Notes: generated by a model not told the origin, from the letters alone. Counted from the first letter of the stretch, positions 18,424 through 27,540 are shown. The stretch is DNA of 34,804 nt from Psychrobacter pasteurii (GCF_900162815.1 NZ_FUGD01000046.1:1-34804), one strand, 5' to 3'. Made by a program: numbers and translations.

Positions 18424-19129
18424 TTTGGTTACCCTTTTTTATATGTAATAAGCACTTTTTAGTAACGCCCTAGCCTGAAATAGTTCAGACTAAATCCCTA
18501 AGCTCTTTGAATTCATAACACTCTAAATACTGTAAGCCATTAGTTATACAATTCCTTAAGCATTTTTGCACAGTATGCAAACACAACTAGCAAAACACCT
18601 AAAGAGTTTCAACACACGGACAGTCATTGCCGCTTAATTTTAATGATAAACTGTTTATTGCTATAACGAGACCCTAGATATTTGTATTATAAATATGTCT
18701 GATGCCTTTTTTAGCATAATTTACTAAGGTTTACTACCGTTACCTATATTTGACTGCCCCCTAAGTTTATTAGTACTAAGGGTAATAGGTTGAATACTTA
18801 TATTTTACGGCCTATTTATGCTATTCAATTTCGGTCTTCAATTTTGAAAACAGAGAGTAGATTAAATCAAGAGCACTACTGACTGTGTAACAATAGAGAT
18901 TAAAAGTAACAAACTGTGTATTGTTAAGATAGGCAGTGGCTAGCGAATATAGTTATAATACGACTTAAAGTAGTCATGCATACTCAGTAAAAATAACGAC
19001 CCAGTAAAATAACAATCAAATTACTGGCTAACAACAAACAACGACTGACCCACTAAATAAATGCTGAGTTAACCCAATACAGATACAAACCATTTATTAA
19101 ACAAATTATTGAATAATTTAAGGATTATT
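18424..19129. other. Approximately 700-bp divergent region between pilG and the OmpR-class regulator
   Basis: No gene is supported on either strand. The region is AT-rich and must hold the Pil-Chp promoter (minus) and the two-component promoter (plus). TATAAT at 18954-18959 is a candidate -10 for the regulator, but no -35 is found at a proper distance. The minus side has no confident promoter by eye. Confidence 0.5.
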
Positions 19130-19852
19130 ATGAGCAAACAAATACTAATAATTGAAGATGATCCAGATTTAGCAGAACTGATTAGCGATTATTTAACGAT
19201 GAACTATTATGAAGTTCATCATGCTCCTACTGGCCAAGAAGGCTTAGATATCTTAGACGCCAAAGAGCGTGCTATTGACTTGATTATCTTAGACTTAATG
19301 CTTCCTGATATGGATGGTATGCAAGTTTGTCAGAAGATTCGTGGCAGCAAAAATAGCCAAACCAATAAAGTGCCTATTGTGATGTTAACCGCTAAAGGGG
19401 ACACCACAGATCGAGTATTAGGTTTAGAGATGGGTGCTGACGACTATATCGCCAAGCCCTTTGAGCCTCGTGAGCTGTTGGCACGTATCCGTGCTGTCTT
19501 GCGCCGTCATGAGCAGCCAAACCAAGCCGACAGTCAGTCAGACAGCTTAACTTTTGGTCGTCTAAGTGTCTTCCCAGATAGTCACGAAGTGACCATTGAT
19601 GATAAGCCTGTGCGTTTAACCACGCACCAGTTTCAGCTGCTACACTACTTTGCCACTCATGCTGGTAAAGTATTAAACCGTGAGCAGTTATGGCAAGCTA
19701 TGCCCAATGATGACAGCTCAGATAACATTGATCGTGCTATTGATGTGCATATCTCTCGTCTAAGAGCTTTAATCGAAGACAACCCTCGCCAGCCAAAACG
19801 CATTATTACGGTTCGTGGTGTGGGTTATCAATTTGCCACTGACCAAGTATAG
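19130..19852 (+). CDS. OmpR-family two-component response regulator
   Basis: The 240-residue protein has a receiver domain (about 1-120; acidic pair in LIIEDDPD, phospho-acceptor aspartate in LIILDLMLPDMDG, lysine in YIAKPFEP). A winged-helix DNA-binding domain of the OmpR/PhoB type follows (about 140-240; TTHQFQLLHYFATH, RAIDVHISRLR, RGVGYQF). I choose the ATG at 19130 because AAGGA lies five bases upstream; a TTG at 19109 would add seven residues without support. Its partner kinase starts 99 bp downstream. The regulon cannot be told from sequence; RstA- and OmpR-like names would both be guesses. Confidence 0.92.
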   Translation: MSKQILIIEDDPDLAELISDYLTMNYYEVHHAPTGQEGLDILDAKERAIDLIILDLMLPDMDGMQVCQKIRGSKNSQTNKVPIVMLTAKGDTTDRVLGLEMGADDYIAKPFEPRELLARIRAVLRRHEQPNQADSQSDSLTFGRLSVFPDSHEVTIDDKPVRLTTHQFQLLHYFATHAGKVLNREQLWQAMPNDDSSDNIDRAIDVHISRLRALIEDNPRQPKRIITVRGVGYQFATDQV

Positions 19853-19878
19853 TTAAAAACTTACTGCTTTAACCCCTT

Positions 19879-19911
19879 AGCGATTCAATTTTATAATCAG
19901 GTTGAATCGCT
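19879..19911 (+). promoter_or_regulatory. 10-bp inverted repeat with TATAAT in its loop between regulator and kinase
   Basis: AGCGATTCAA (19879-19888) and TTGAATCGCT (19902-19911) pair perfectly around a 13-base loop that contains TATAAT (19892-19897). The repeat is followed by ATCTTATTTTT, a broken T run. It could be a leaky terminator lowering kinase expression, or an operator around an internal promoter for the kinase. Confidence 0.55.
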
Positions 19912-19951
19912 ATCTTATTTTTAGCAGACCCAGTTTATATTAGACATTTCT

Positions 19952-21730
19952 ATGACTCGTCGCCCTCGATTTGGTATGACCTCCGTCTTTAGTAAGCTTT
20001 TTACCAGTGTGGTACTCACTCTGGTATTGTTTGCTGCCGGTATGGTTACCCTTATGAACCTCGTGCACAACAACTCAGCCGATGCCCGCTGGGAGGTGCT
20101 TGCGAAGCAAATTGTTAGCCAAATCGACCCTTTTGTGGACGAGCTAGATAACGCCACTACCATGAACGAGCTTTTACAAGCTCGATTTATGCTGGCCGTT
20201 GTCAAAAGAAGTTTTGATGTTTTTGATGAGTCGCTACAAGCGAAGATGGGACTTTATGACCGCAATGGCAACTTGCTGATTCAAACCGATGACAGTGATT
20301 TACCAAAGCAGCTTCCTGATGATCCCTCCTTTATCTCGCGTATGTTGCCGGCGTTTTTTTCTTCAGATCAGGTCAACGTCCAAGCGATGAGTGATCGTGG
20401 CTATACTTTATTGTATGAGCCAAGAAACCCACCAAAACGCTCGGAGTTGTGGGCGGTATTAAATATCTTTACGGGTACCATTGCCCTTATTACCCTTATG
20501 TCATTCGTTCTGTGGTGGATTGCCCACTCGATGACTTGGCGTATCGACCAGATGAGCAAGCAGATGGCTCAGCTAGGGGAAGGTGACTTTAGTGTCCGCG
20601 TGCCTGCCAAAGGGACGGATGAGATTGCCAGCTTGGCTAGAGGCTTCAACCAAGCTGCGCAGAAGATTGAGCAGCTCATTGATGCCAACAACTTACTGCT
20701 AGCCCATGCCTCGCATGAACTTCGCACTCCGATTACCCGAATTCGTCTACAGATTGAGATGATGGAGATGCTGGCCAATGAAATGTCAGAGGAAACTCAG
20801 GCTAAATTTCATAAACGAGCTCAAGCGGTCAATCGTGATTTAACCGGCCTCAATGACTTGGTAGAAAGCATCTTGTTGGTGAGTCGCTTGGATGCGGGCC
20901 ATGCGGCACAAAGTAATGAGCGTTTTGATTTTTATGAGCTTATTAGCCAAGAGTGTCAGCACTATCCTGAAGCCTCATTGTATGGCCGCCCCTTAGTGAT
21001 TGAAGGTCAGCCCAAGCTACTGATTCACCTGATACGAAATTTATTAAACAATGCTTTGATTCATGGCGAGCCGCCGATTGAAGTACATCTTTATGGTGTG
21101 GTCGAACAAGAAGAGGCGCTTTATCCGCCTAAGCAGCTATTAGATCAAATTGCGTTGGCCAAATCAGAAGGCGATACTTCAGAGGGTCAGTCTTTAACCT
21201 TAGAAAATGGCTCAACTGATATTGAGCAAGATAACCTGACTGACACTTTAGCTGAGACTGAACTGACCCCTGATAGTCATGGCGAGCATGATGAGTCTGC
21301 TAACTTGGAGACTGTAGGTCCAAAAGCTGCGGAGCAGTCAGCCCAATCTGAAGCACAGGAATCCTCTAAAAACCAAGACAAAACCAACAATAAAGCAAAA
21401 GCTGACTCTTCAAAACTTAATGATATGGGCTTCGCTAAGCGCTTACGTCGCCCTAAAGCTGAGCCCATTATTGAGCCTAATTTTGCAGTATTGGCCGTCA
21501 TTGACCAGGGTAAAGGGATTCCTTTGGACAAACGTGATGAGATTTTCAGTCCTTTTGTCCGCTTGCAACAGCAAAGAAAAGGCTCGGGACTGGGATTGTC
21601 TTTGGTGGCTCAAATTGTTGAAGCTCACAATGGCCGTATTCGCACCGATACTTACAACGGCCGGACCCGCTTTATTGTGTTACTTCCGGTCAATGACAGT
21701 GTTACGGTAGAAAAACCCAGCTTTTCGTAA
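19952..21730 (+). CDS. Sensor histidine kinase with a long polar insertion in the ATPase domain
   Basis: The partner of the preceding regulator. Membrane segments at about 14-37 and 168-192 enclose a periplasmic sensor of some 130 residues. A HAMP domain (190-243) and the dimerisation helix with H255 (ASHELRTPITR) follow. The ATPase domain has its N box at 359-371 (HLIRNLLNNALIHG), but the D box (VIDQGKGIP) is at 516-524 and the G box (GSGLGLSL) at 544-551. Between N and D boxes lies a stretch of about 120 residues (385-508) rich in E, D, S, Q and K, where related kinases have a few tens. It keeps the reading frame and all catalytic motifs, so the protein should be functional. No clear ribosome site precedes the start at 19952; ATG at 19976 is an alternative. 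Confidence 0.9.
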   Translation: MTRRPRFGMTSVFSKLFTSVVLTLVLFAAGMVTLMNLVHNNSADARWEVLAKQIVSQIDPFVDELDNATTMNELLQARFMLAVVKRSFDVFDESLQAKMGLYDRNGNLLIQTDDSDLPKQLPDDPSFISRMLPAFFSSDQVNVQAMSDRGYTLLYEPRNPPKRSELWAVLNIFTGTIALITLMSFVLWWIAHSMTWRIDQMSKQMAQLGEGDFSVRVPAKGTDEIASLARGFNQAAQKIEQLIDANNLLLAHASHELRTPITRIRLQIEMMEMLANEMSEETQAKFHKRAQAVNRDLTGLNDLVESILLVSRLDAGHAAQSNERFDFYELISQECQHYPEASLYGRPLVIEGQPKLLIHLIRNLLNNALIHGEPPIEVHLYGVVEQEEALYPPKQLLDQIALAKSEGDTSEGQSLTLENGSTDIEQDNLTDTLAETELTPDSHGEHDESANLETVGPKAAEQSAQSEAQESSKNQDKTNNKAKADSSKLNDMGFAKRLRRPKAEPIIEPNFAVLAVIDQGKGIPLDKRDEIFSPFVRLQQQRKGSGLGLSLVAQIVEAHNGRIRTDTYNGRTRFIVLLPVNDSVTVEKPSFS

Positions 21731-21786
21731 GCCTCATTTGTCATAAGCAAGCCAAGTCACTGATAGACTAAAGCGGTAGCCCTGCC

Positions 21787-22692
21787 CTAACCAAAGAACA
21801 ACTGCTTGGCCAGTCTAAAGGTATTGCAGTGAGCTTCTACCACATCTTCAATATCCTCAGAATACCCACCCCCCATTACAACCGAGATGGGGATATTATT
21901 ATCTCTAGCTTGGCGTAATACAAAGTCATCGCGTTGTTTACAGCCTTCAGGAGTTAAAGCCAGCTTACCAAGCTTATCAGTTGCTAATACATCCACTGCG
22001 GACTGATAAAAAATCAAATCCGGTTTATGCTCAGCAATGAGATTTGGCAGGGTCTGCTTTAACTGGGTCAGATAGGTCTCGTCATCGGTGTCATTGGCCA
22101 GTTCAATATCTAAATCTGAAGGGGGTTTTCGAAAAGGATAATTCTTCTCTCCGTGCATGCTAAACACAAACACTCTTGGCTCATTGGCCATAATACTGGC
22201 GTTACCATTGCCTTGATGCACATCCAAATCCACTACTAATATTCGTTCCGCTTCGCCGCGAGATAGTAGTAAATTACTGGCAATACATACGTCATTAAAA
22301 ACACAAAAACCTTCGCCATGGTCAGCAAAAGAGTGATGCGTCCCACCGGCCACATTCAAAGACACCCCATATTGCTTGGCATACAAAGCACACTCATAAG
22401 TGGCGTGGGCAATATATCTGCCACGCTCTACCAATTCAGGAGTCATCTCAAATCCTATCGCTCTTGCCTCTTTACGCGATAAAGTTTGAGTCTTTAGTTT
22501 TTGCCAATATTCAGGGGTATGAGTGGTAAGAATTTCTTCTTCAGTCAATTTGTCAGGAGCAAAGAAGTTGTCTTCGCTCAAAATCCCTTCCTCTATCAAG
22601 CGCTCAGGTATTAACCTATATTTTTGCATAGGGAAACGATGCTTCTCTGGCACTTGGTAAAGAAAGATGGGAGAAAATGCAACTTTTAACAT
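21787..22692 (-). CDS. Histone deacetylase-like zinc amidohydrolase
   Basis: The 301-residue protein belongs to the arginase/deacetylase fold family of bacterial HDAC-like enzymes, which remove acetyl or related groups from amines or polyamines. Visible active-site residues are the paired histidines H119-H120 (GGTHHSF), zinc ligands D157 and H159 (VVDLDVHQGNG), D234 (SAVDVLATD) and the catalytic tyrosine Y277 (GGGY). Length matches the short bacterial class. The substrate is unknown. The gene is 74 bp downstream of the hypothetical gene on the same strand, so they may share a transcript. Confidence 0.9.
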   Translation of the reverse strand: MLKVAFSPIFLYQVPEKHRFPMQKYRLIPERLIEEGILSEDNFFAPDKLTEEEILTTHTPEYWQKLKTQTLSRKEARAIGFEMTPELVERGRYIAHATYECALYAKQYGVSLNVAGGTHHSFADHGEGFCVFNDVCIASNLLLSRGEAERILVVDLDVHQGNGNASIMANEPRVFVFSMHGEKNYPFRKPPSDLDIELANDTDDETYLTQLKQTLPNLIAEHKPDLIFYQSAVDVLATDKLGKLALTPEGCKQRDDFVLRQARDNNIPISVVMGGGYSEDIEDVVEAHCNTFRLAKQLFFG

Positions 22693-22767
22693 ATTACCTT
22701 TAACTTATCTCTGATGTGTCTCTAAAACTAGGGCACCGTTAGGGTTAGTCTTAATTGTAGCGACCTG

Positions 22768-23913
22768 CTACTGTGGCACCCGAGTTGCTAAAAAGAAAGT
22801 CTTATCCATCTGCGCTTTGCTCAGCTCTTCGAGTAAAGTGTCTAACTCGAAGTCCTTAGGATCACTGGTAATGAGATCGCTAAATAAGGGAGCAAACGAG
22901 GCTGTCATGGCCATCACCCCTTTTAACAGATAGCTGATCACCGTGGGTGGCACAAACCCGCCGCTGGCATTGATGATAGACTCCAGATCTAGAGAGTTTT
23001 TAAATCTTATCTCACCATCGCGAATATCAATCTCAACACAGCCTAGCATCATGTCATAGTTAAGCTGAGTGGCCAGCGTCATTCCTGCCTGTAAATGAGA
23101 TTCAGGCAAGTGAAAAGGGAGTACCCCATAGAAAGAAACCAGCTGAGTGTGTTCATGGACACGAATCACGCAGCCCCACTCTACCTCACCTTTTTCTATC
23201 GCTGCGTGAGCATCGGCCGACTGCTCAGCCTCAGTACGAGCTGTATCGCTGTTGCTGCCTTCTTGATAATAACGCATCGCCATTGAAATATGATGCACGT
23301 TTCTTTTACTGATACTGCCTTGATACTTTTGAGTTTGATTACCGGAGGGTACGTCAGCAGGATCTTGGTCAGGGTCATTAAATTCACTTTCGGTGGCCGG
23401 CTCATGATAATAATAACTAAGGTCGCTGGCTTCTAAGAAGTCTAAGATACTATCGGTTATCGGGTTTTCTGAGTTTTGTATCGCAGCGGTGCGCTGTTTC
23501 ATATTGTCCGCTTCATCTAAATTAGACAAACTGATAAATTTCACTGAAGCTTCCTCAGGCGCTCCTTCTGCATAATCTTCTTCTGTGTCACGAGTGGTCG
23601 ACTGATAACTTTCTGTCGATAATTTAAAATTATCACTATTTCCGGAGTCATGCTTGTGGCTCTTATTATAGTTATAAGCCTCATGCTTGGGTCGTGTATG
23701 CTGAGACTGTTGAGATTGGGACATCTCCTCTTTAGCAGTATCAGATCGGGCGTCAGAGGAAGGCTCACTACTTGCAGCAGCTTCCTTACCAGATTTTACT
23801 ACTGGTCTGTTGTCAGACTGAGCGGTATCGGCCCTGTCCTTGATGCTACTTTCTTCAGCAGTTAATAGGTATTTTAATCGTTGCCAAAAAGACGGTTTTT
23901 TTTGTGAGCTCAT
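22768..23913 (-). CDS. Unrecognised protein with disordered N-terminus and YbjN-like C-terminus
   Basis: No named family is obvious over the whole 381 residues. Residues about 15-235 are rich in S, Q, D, E and N, with runs such as SQSQQSQ, and are predicted disordered. Residues about 245-370 look folded: VEWGCVIRVHEHTQLVSFYGVLPFHLP, then TLATQLNYDMMLGCVEIDIRDGEIRFKNSLDLE. That alternation of strands followed by helices recalls the YbjN/type III chaperone-like fold, as a structural resemblance only. The start is supported by position but not by a strong ribosome site. It is followed by the HDAC-like gene and divergent from ccmA. Confidence 0.7.
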   Translation of the reverse strand: MSSQKKPSFWQRLKYLLTAEESSIKDRADTAQSDNRPVVKSGKEAAASSEPSSDARSDTAKEEMSQSQQSQHTRPKHEAYNYNKSHKHDSGNSDNFKLSTESYQSTTRDTEEDYAEGAPEEASVKFISLSNLDEADNMKQRTAAIQNSENPITDSILDFLEASDLSYYYHEPATESEFNDPDQDPADVPSGNQTQKYQGSISKRNVHHISMAMRYYQEGSNSDTARTEAEQSADAHAAIEKGEVEWGCVIRVHEHTQLVSFYGVLPFHLPESHLQAGMTLATQLNYDMMLGCVEIDIRDGEIRFKNSLDLESIINASGGFVPPTVISYLLKGVMAMTASFAPLFSDLITSDPKDFELDTLLEELSKAQMDKTFFLATRVPQ

Positions 23914-24086
23914 AATAGGGACAATACGTTAGTTGTGGGCTGAGGTTTGATATACTATGTTATATTAAAATATTAACTATATATGACGGCGGGCTGCACT
24001 TATTGCAATAGCATTAAGACAAATGCTGAACCAAGAGACAAATTGATAACAACTGACTCATACTACCCTTTATAAATTAGGTCATC

Positions 24087-24821
24087 ATGCACTCCAATAA
24101 CTCCACTAGTTCTCAGTCCTCACACTCTACTCCTGCCATACTGTCCCTGCAAGACATTACCATTCAGCGGGGAGATTTTCCCTTATGCGAAGGGGTAACA
24201 CTCACCTTATCAAGTGGTGAGATTTGCCATCTTGTGGGCGCTAACGGTACCGGAAAAACCACGCTGCTAATGCAGTTGGCAGGACTGTTGCCCTTACTTG
24301 AAGGGGAGGTTTTTTATCAAGGTCAGTCTACTTTACCCATCGCTCCTTTATATGTGTCACATCAATTGGGCATTCACCCCAACCTTACGGTAAGACAAAA
24401 CCTAACTTTTTTATTAAATCTTTATGGCATCAAACCTTCTGCTGAACAAATTGAAACGGCTTTGGACTGGGTAGATTTATCGGGCTTTGAAAATATGGGC
24501 AGTAATCAGCTTTCTGCAGGTCAAACCCGCCGAGTCACTTTGGCCAGACTCTATTTAATGAGCGTTCAGCAAACCCCACTATGGCTTCTAGATGAGCCTC
24601 TTACTGCGCTTGATGTCAACATGGTGGCGCGATTACAACAACGACTACAAGAATTCGTTAATAGTGGCGGTGCGGTACTGATGACCAGTCACCAAACCGT
24701 AGAGGTGGCCAATAAGTCATTAAACCTATCTGATTATTTGCCAACCTATTCGCAAGAAGGGGATTTCGATTATCTAGAGGATTATGATGACTCACAATTT
24801 GAGAATAAGGGAGTACGGTAA
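24087..24821 (+). CDS. ccmA: Cytochrome c maturation ABC transporter ATPase CcmA
   Basis: CcmA is the ATPase of the CcmABCD complex that releases heme-loaded CcmE for c-type cytochrome assembly in the periplasm. The 244-residue protein shows Walker A GANGTGKTT at 51-59, the signature LSAGQ at 142-146 and Walker B LWLLDEP at 165-171. Residues 1-18 are a polar lead and the last 25 are acidic, making it longer than the roughly 205-residue E. coli protein. The TAA stop overlaps the ccmB ATG (TAATG). Confidence 0.93.
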   Translation: MHSNNSTSSQSSHSTPAILSLQDITIQRGDFPLCEGVTLTLSSGEICHLVGANGTGKTTLLMQLAGLLPLLEGEVFYQGQSTLPIAPLYVSHQLGIHPNLTVRQNLTFLLNLYGIKPSAEQIETALDWVDLSGFENMGSNQLSAGQTRRVTLARLYLMSVQQTPLWLLDEPLTALDVNMVARLQQRLQEFVNSGGAVLMTSHQTVEVANKSLNLSDYLPTYSQEGDFDYLEDYDDSQFENKGVR

Positions 24822-25537
24822 TGAGCAAATCTACTCCTAAGTCGTCACCTAATCATACCTCCTCTCTTGGCATAGCCACTAAAGAGCTTTGGCAACGGGA
24901 GTGGCAGGTCAAACAGCAAGGTGCAGTTCAGTGGTTATACCCGTTGGTATTATTTTTGGTGATTATCACCCTATTCCCACTGGCTGTAGGCAGTGAGCCT
25001 CAGCTATTACATCGCTTAGGCGTTCCAGCCGTGTGGATTGCCGCCTTATTATCTCTGGTTATGGGGGTTGACGGACTGTTTAAACCTGCCATGGACAACG
25101 GTACTTTGGCCCAGCTGGTGGTCTCAAGAACCTCGCTGCCTCTTTGGGTGCTGATTCGTCTTACCATTCACTGGATATTTAGCAGTGGCTTGGTGGCTTT
25201 AATGAGCTTGTTAGCCGTCCCTTTATTTGGCTTATCCTGGGGAGAAGCGGGCGCGCTTTTGGCTTCCATTATACTCGGCAGCCCAATGTTATTAATGCTA
25301 TCAGCGATTTCCAGCAGCTTGACTTTATCTCTAAAAAATGGGGCAGTATTAGTCCCCTTAATTGCATTACCGATTCAGTTACCCGTTCTGATATTTGCCA
25401 CAGGTGCAGTAGACTTGTATGCTACTGGTCTTAATGGATTGCCGATATTGGCACTTTTGGCCGCTGGCAGTATTATTTCGGTCCTGGTCATGCCTTGGGT
25501 CATCGCCATGACTCTAAAAATGGCTTGGCTTAACTGA
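24821..25537 (+). CDS. ccmB: Heme exporter membrane subunit CcmB
   Basis: CcmB is the membrane partner of CcmA. The 238-residue protein has about six membrane segments, starting around residue 41, and the family pattern ATKELWQREWQVKQQ at the cytoplasmic N-terminus. It also shows the VSRTSLPLWVLIRLTIHW block in the middle. The one-base overlap with ccmA implies coupled translation. A 257-bp gap with promoter-like sequence separates it from ccmC. Confidence 0.92.
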   Translation: MSKSTPKSSPNHTSSLGIATKELWQREWQVKQQGAVQWLYPLVLFLVIITLFPLAVGSEPQLLHRLGVPAVWIAALLSLVMGVDGLFKPAMDNGTLAQLVVSRTSLPLWVLIRLTIHWIFSSGLVALMSLLAVPLFGLSWGEAGALLASIILGSPMLLMLSAISSSLTLSLKNGAVLVPLIALPIQLPVLIFATGAVDLYATGLNGLPILALLAAGSIISVLVMPWVIAMTLKMAWLN

Positions 25538-25564
25538 GGCCAATATTTGTTATAATAGCCTCAG
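25534..25564 (+). promoter_or_regulatory. Candidate ccmC promoter inside a 7-bp inverted repeat
   Basis: CTGAGGC (25534-25540) and GCCTCAG (25558-25564) are perfect inverted repeats whose 17-base loop holds TGTTATAAT, an extended -10 (TATAAT at 25551-25556). The first arm spans the ccmB stop. It is about 230 bp upstream of ccmC. It suggests a second transcription start for ccmCDE, perhaps under a repressor binding the repeat. The alternative is a weak hairpin after ccmB; no T run follows it. Confidence 0.45.
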
Positions 25565-25794
25565 TTATTACCTACTATTGGTTATAAAATATTTTTACTG
25601 CTACTTTCTGTTATTTATTAAGCGGCTGTTAGGATTAGGTACTAACCCTATCAGGCTCAGCCAAAACTACTGAGCTGTTGCTAGGTTATTTTTATTGCCA
25701 CCCTACTTCTTTACGTAGCCTTATTGATCCGCGTGCTTTGACATTTATATAAGCACTTTTTTGCTCACACCGTGGCTTACAAGGTCGTTTTATT

Positions 25795-26583
25795 ATGCCA
25801 AATGCTAATTCATCACCTCAAACCCCTGGCTTCTTTTCTCGCCTGTGGCAAGGATTTTTAGCCACTGTTGGGACACGAGAATTCTTTAGAATTTTCTCCC
25901 CTTGGGTTAAGTGGCTTGCTGGTATAGCAATTACTATGATTGCGATCGGCAGCATCTGGGGTCTTGGCTTTGCCCCTCCAGATTATCTGCAAGGTAACAG
26001 CTATCGCATTATCTTTATCCACGTGCCTGCAGCCAGTATTGCTTTGTCGATTTATTTCGCCTTAGCAGTGTTGGGGGTAATCTTCTTAGTGTGGCGTATT
26101 AAAACGGCAAACTTGGTGGCACAAGCCATCGCACCTATTGGTTTTTTATTGTGTGTCCTAAGCTTATTGACCGGCTCTATCTGGGCTAAGCCAACTTGGG
26201 GAACCTTCTGGGTGTGGGATGCGCGCTTAACCTCAATGCTTATTTTGGCGTTCTTATACGCTGGGGTAATGGCTTTATTTGCCGCTTTTGAACACACACC
26301 AAACCGAGGAAAAGCTGCCGCCATATTATCTATCGTAGGGGCTGTGAACCTTCCTATTATTAAATATTCGGTAAACTGGTGGAATACTTTACACCAAGGC
26401 ACTACCCTGACCATCACCGAGGCCCCTAAGATGTCTATCGATATGTTAGCGCCTTTATTACTGATGATTCTGGGCACTTACTTTATGGTTGGCGCTTTAG
26501 CCATATACCGTACCAACACCCTAATCCTACGCCGTGACCAAAATAAGGCTTGGGTCAAAGAATATGTGCGTACGTCCAAATAA
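25795..26583 (+). CDS. ccmC: Heme-handling membrane protein CcmC
   Basis: CcmC transfers heme to CcmE on the periplasmic side. The 262-residue protein has about six membrane segments. The tryptophan-rich heme-binding motif WGTFWVWDARLT is at 135-146, and the heme-ligand histidines are H76 (IFIHVPAAS) and H200 (NWWNTLHQG), matching H60 and H184 of the E. coli protein. The first 35 residues are an extension. ccmD follows after 43 bp. Confidence 0.95.
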   Translation: MPNANSSPQTPGFFSRLWQGFLATVGTREFFRIFSPWVKWLAGIAITMIAIGSIWGLGFAPPDYLQGNSYRIIFIHVPAASIALSIYFALAVLGVIFLVWRIKTANLVAQAIAPIGFLLCVLSLLTGSIWAKPTWGTFWVWDARLTSMLILAFLYAGVMALFAAFEHTPNRGKAAAILSIVGAVNLPIIKYSVNWWNTLHQGTTLTITEAPKMSIDMLAPLLLMILGTYFMVGALAIYRTNTLILRRDQNKAWVKEYVRTSK

Positions 26584-26626
26584 TACGCAGACAAGCCTGG
26601 TCATTAGCCAATAAAGGAGAGCCACT

Positions 26627-26830
26627 GTGCAACCCTATTTTTATAGCTTCCAAGAGTTTATAGCCATGGGCGAACATGGGCCTTATGTGTGGAGTACATG
26701 GGGCATTACTGTGCTCGCTATCCTCGGCTTCATCTTTTATAGCCTCAGTCAGCGCCGTCGTCTGATTAAAGAGTTAAAAATCCAACATGCCCGTCAGCAG
26801 CAGCGTAAACAAAGAACTAAGCGCAACTAA
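26627..26830 (+). CDS. ccmD: Small membrane protein CcmD
   Basis: CcmD is needed to release holo-CcmE from the CcmABC complex. The 67-residue protein has one membrane helix (about 23-39), a short periplasmic N-terminus with F-x-x-M-G-x-H-G-x-Y-V-W (typical of CcmD), and a basic tail rich in K, R and Q. It starts with GTG at 26627, preceded by AAAGGAG at a good distance, which fixes the start. Confidence 0.9.
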   Translation: MQPYFYSFQEFIAMGEHGPYVWSTWGITVLAILGFIFYSLSQRRRLIKELKIQHARQQQRKQRTKRN

Positions 26831-26938
26831 ATCTAGTAAGCTGCTCCGCTATTACTGACTGACTTAAAGTTTCAAGCGTTTTCAACTTTTTATAAAGACC
26901 TTCTTCTCTTTTGAGGTCTAAAAACTAAAGGCAATTTT

Positions 26939-27466
26939 ATGAATGCTGTGCGTCGTAAAAAACTAATTTGGGTCGCTGCTACTTTAGCAGGTGCCATCAT
27001 TGCAGTTTTGTTGGTTATCTATGCCATTGGCCAACAAACAGACTATTACTTTGATCCAACAGCTATTGCTGCTGGTGAAGCCCCACAAAACAAACGTATT
27101 CGTGCTGGAGGTATGGTAGTAAAAGACAGTGTGCGTCGTGACCCTAATGATGATTTAAAAGTTCAGTTTGCCATTACGGACTTTAATGCTTCTGTCCCCG
27201 TCAGCTATCAAGGTATCTTGCCAGATTTATTTGCTGAAAACTCAGGGGTTGTTGCTACCGGTGAAATGCAGGGTGATTTATTTGTGGCCAGCGAAGTTCT
27301 TGCCAAGCACGATGAGAACTACATGCCACCTGAAGTTGCTGCTTCATTAAAAGAAGAACATGCGGCAAAAGGCGTTACTCCAGACTCAGAGCAATTTAGT
27401 CCCGCTATCCCTGTAAAAAACGCTCCTGAAAAAGGCAATCACACTACTGATACCTTAGCTGAGTAA
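26939..27466 (+). CDS. ccmE: Periplasmic heme chaperone CcmE
   Basis: CcmE covalently binds heme on a histidine and carries it to the cytochrome ligation step. The 175-residue protein has one N-terminal membrane anchor (about 9-30), a beta-barrel domain (about 48-120) and the heme site [10 protein letters not shown] with H124 and Y128, matching H130 and Y134 in E. coli. The C-terminal tail from about 133 is polar. It is the last ccm gene here; a terminator follows. Confidence 0.95.
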   Translation: MNAVRRKKLIWVAATLAGAIIAVLLVIYAIGQQTDYYFDPTAIAAGEAPQNKRIRAGGMVVKDSVRRDPNDDLKVQFAITDFNASVPVSYQGILPDLFAENSGVVATGEMQGDLFVASEVLAKHDENYMPPEVAASLKEEHAAKGVTPDSEQFSPAIPVKNAPEKGNHTTDTLAE

Positions 27467-27506
27467 ATCAAATCACTTAAAAGTGGGCAATAATCATGCT
27501 ATAAAG

Positions 27507-27540
27507 AAAACAGGCAGCTTAATAAGCTGCCTGTTTTTTT
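27507..27540 (+). terminator. Intrinsic terminator after ccmE, bidirectional
   Basis: AAAACAGGCAGCT (27507-27519) and AGCTGCCTGTTTT (27525-27537) form a 13-bp stem with a 5-base loop, followed by T7. It sits between the converging ccm genes and the YbhN-like gene and closes the ccm operon after ccmE. Confidence 0.95.

Noticed and set aside
26052..26477. 141-codon minus-strand frame inside ccmC
   Set aside because: It is antisense to a fully conserved CcmC with its heme motifs; the frame is a by-product of ccmC codon use.
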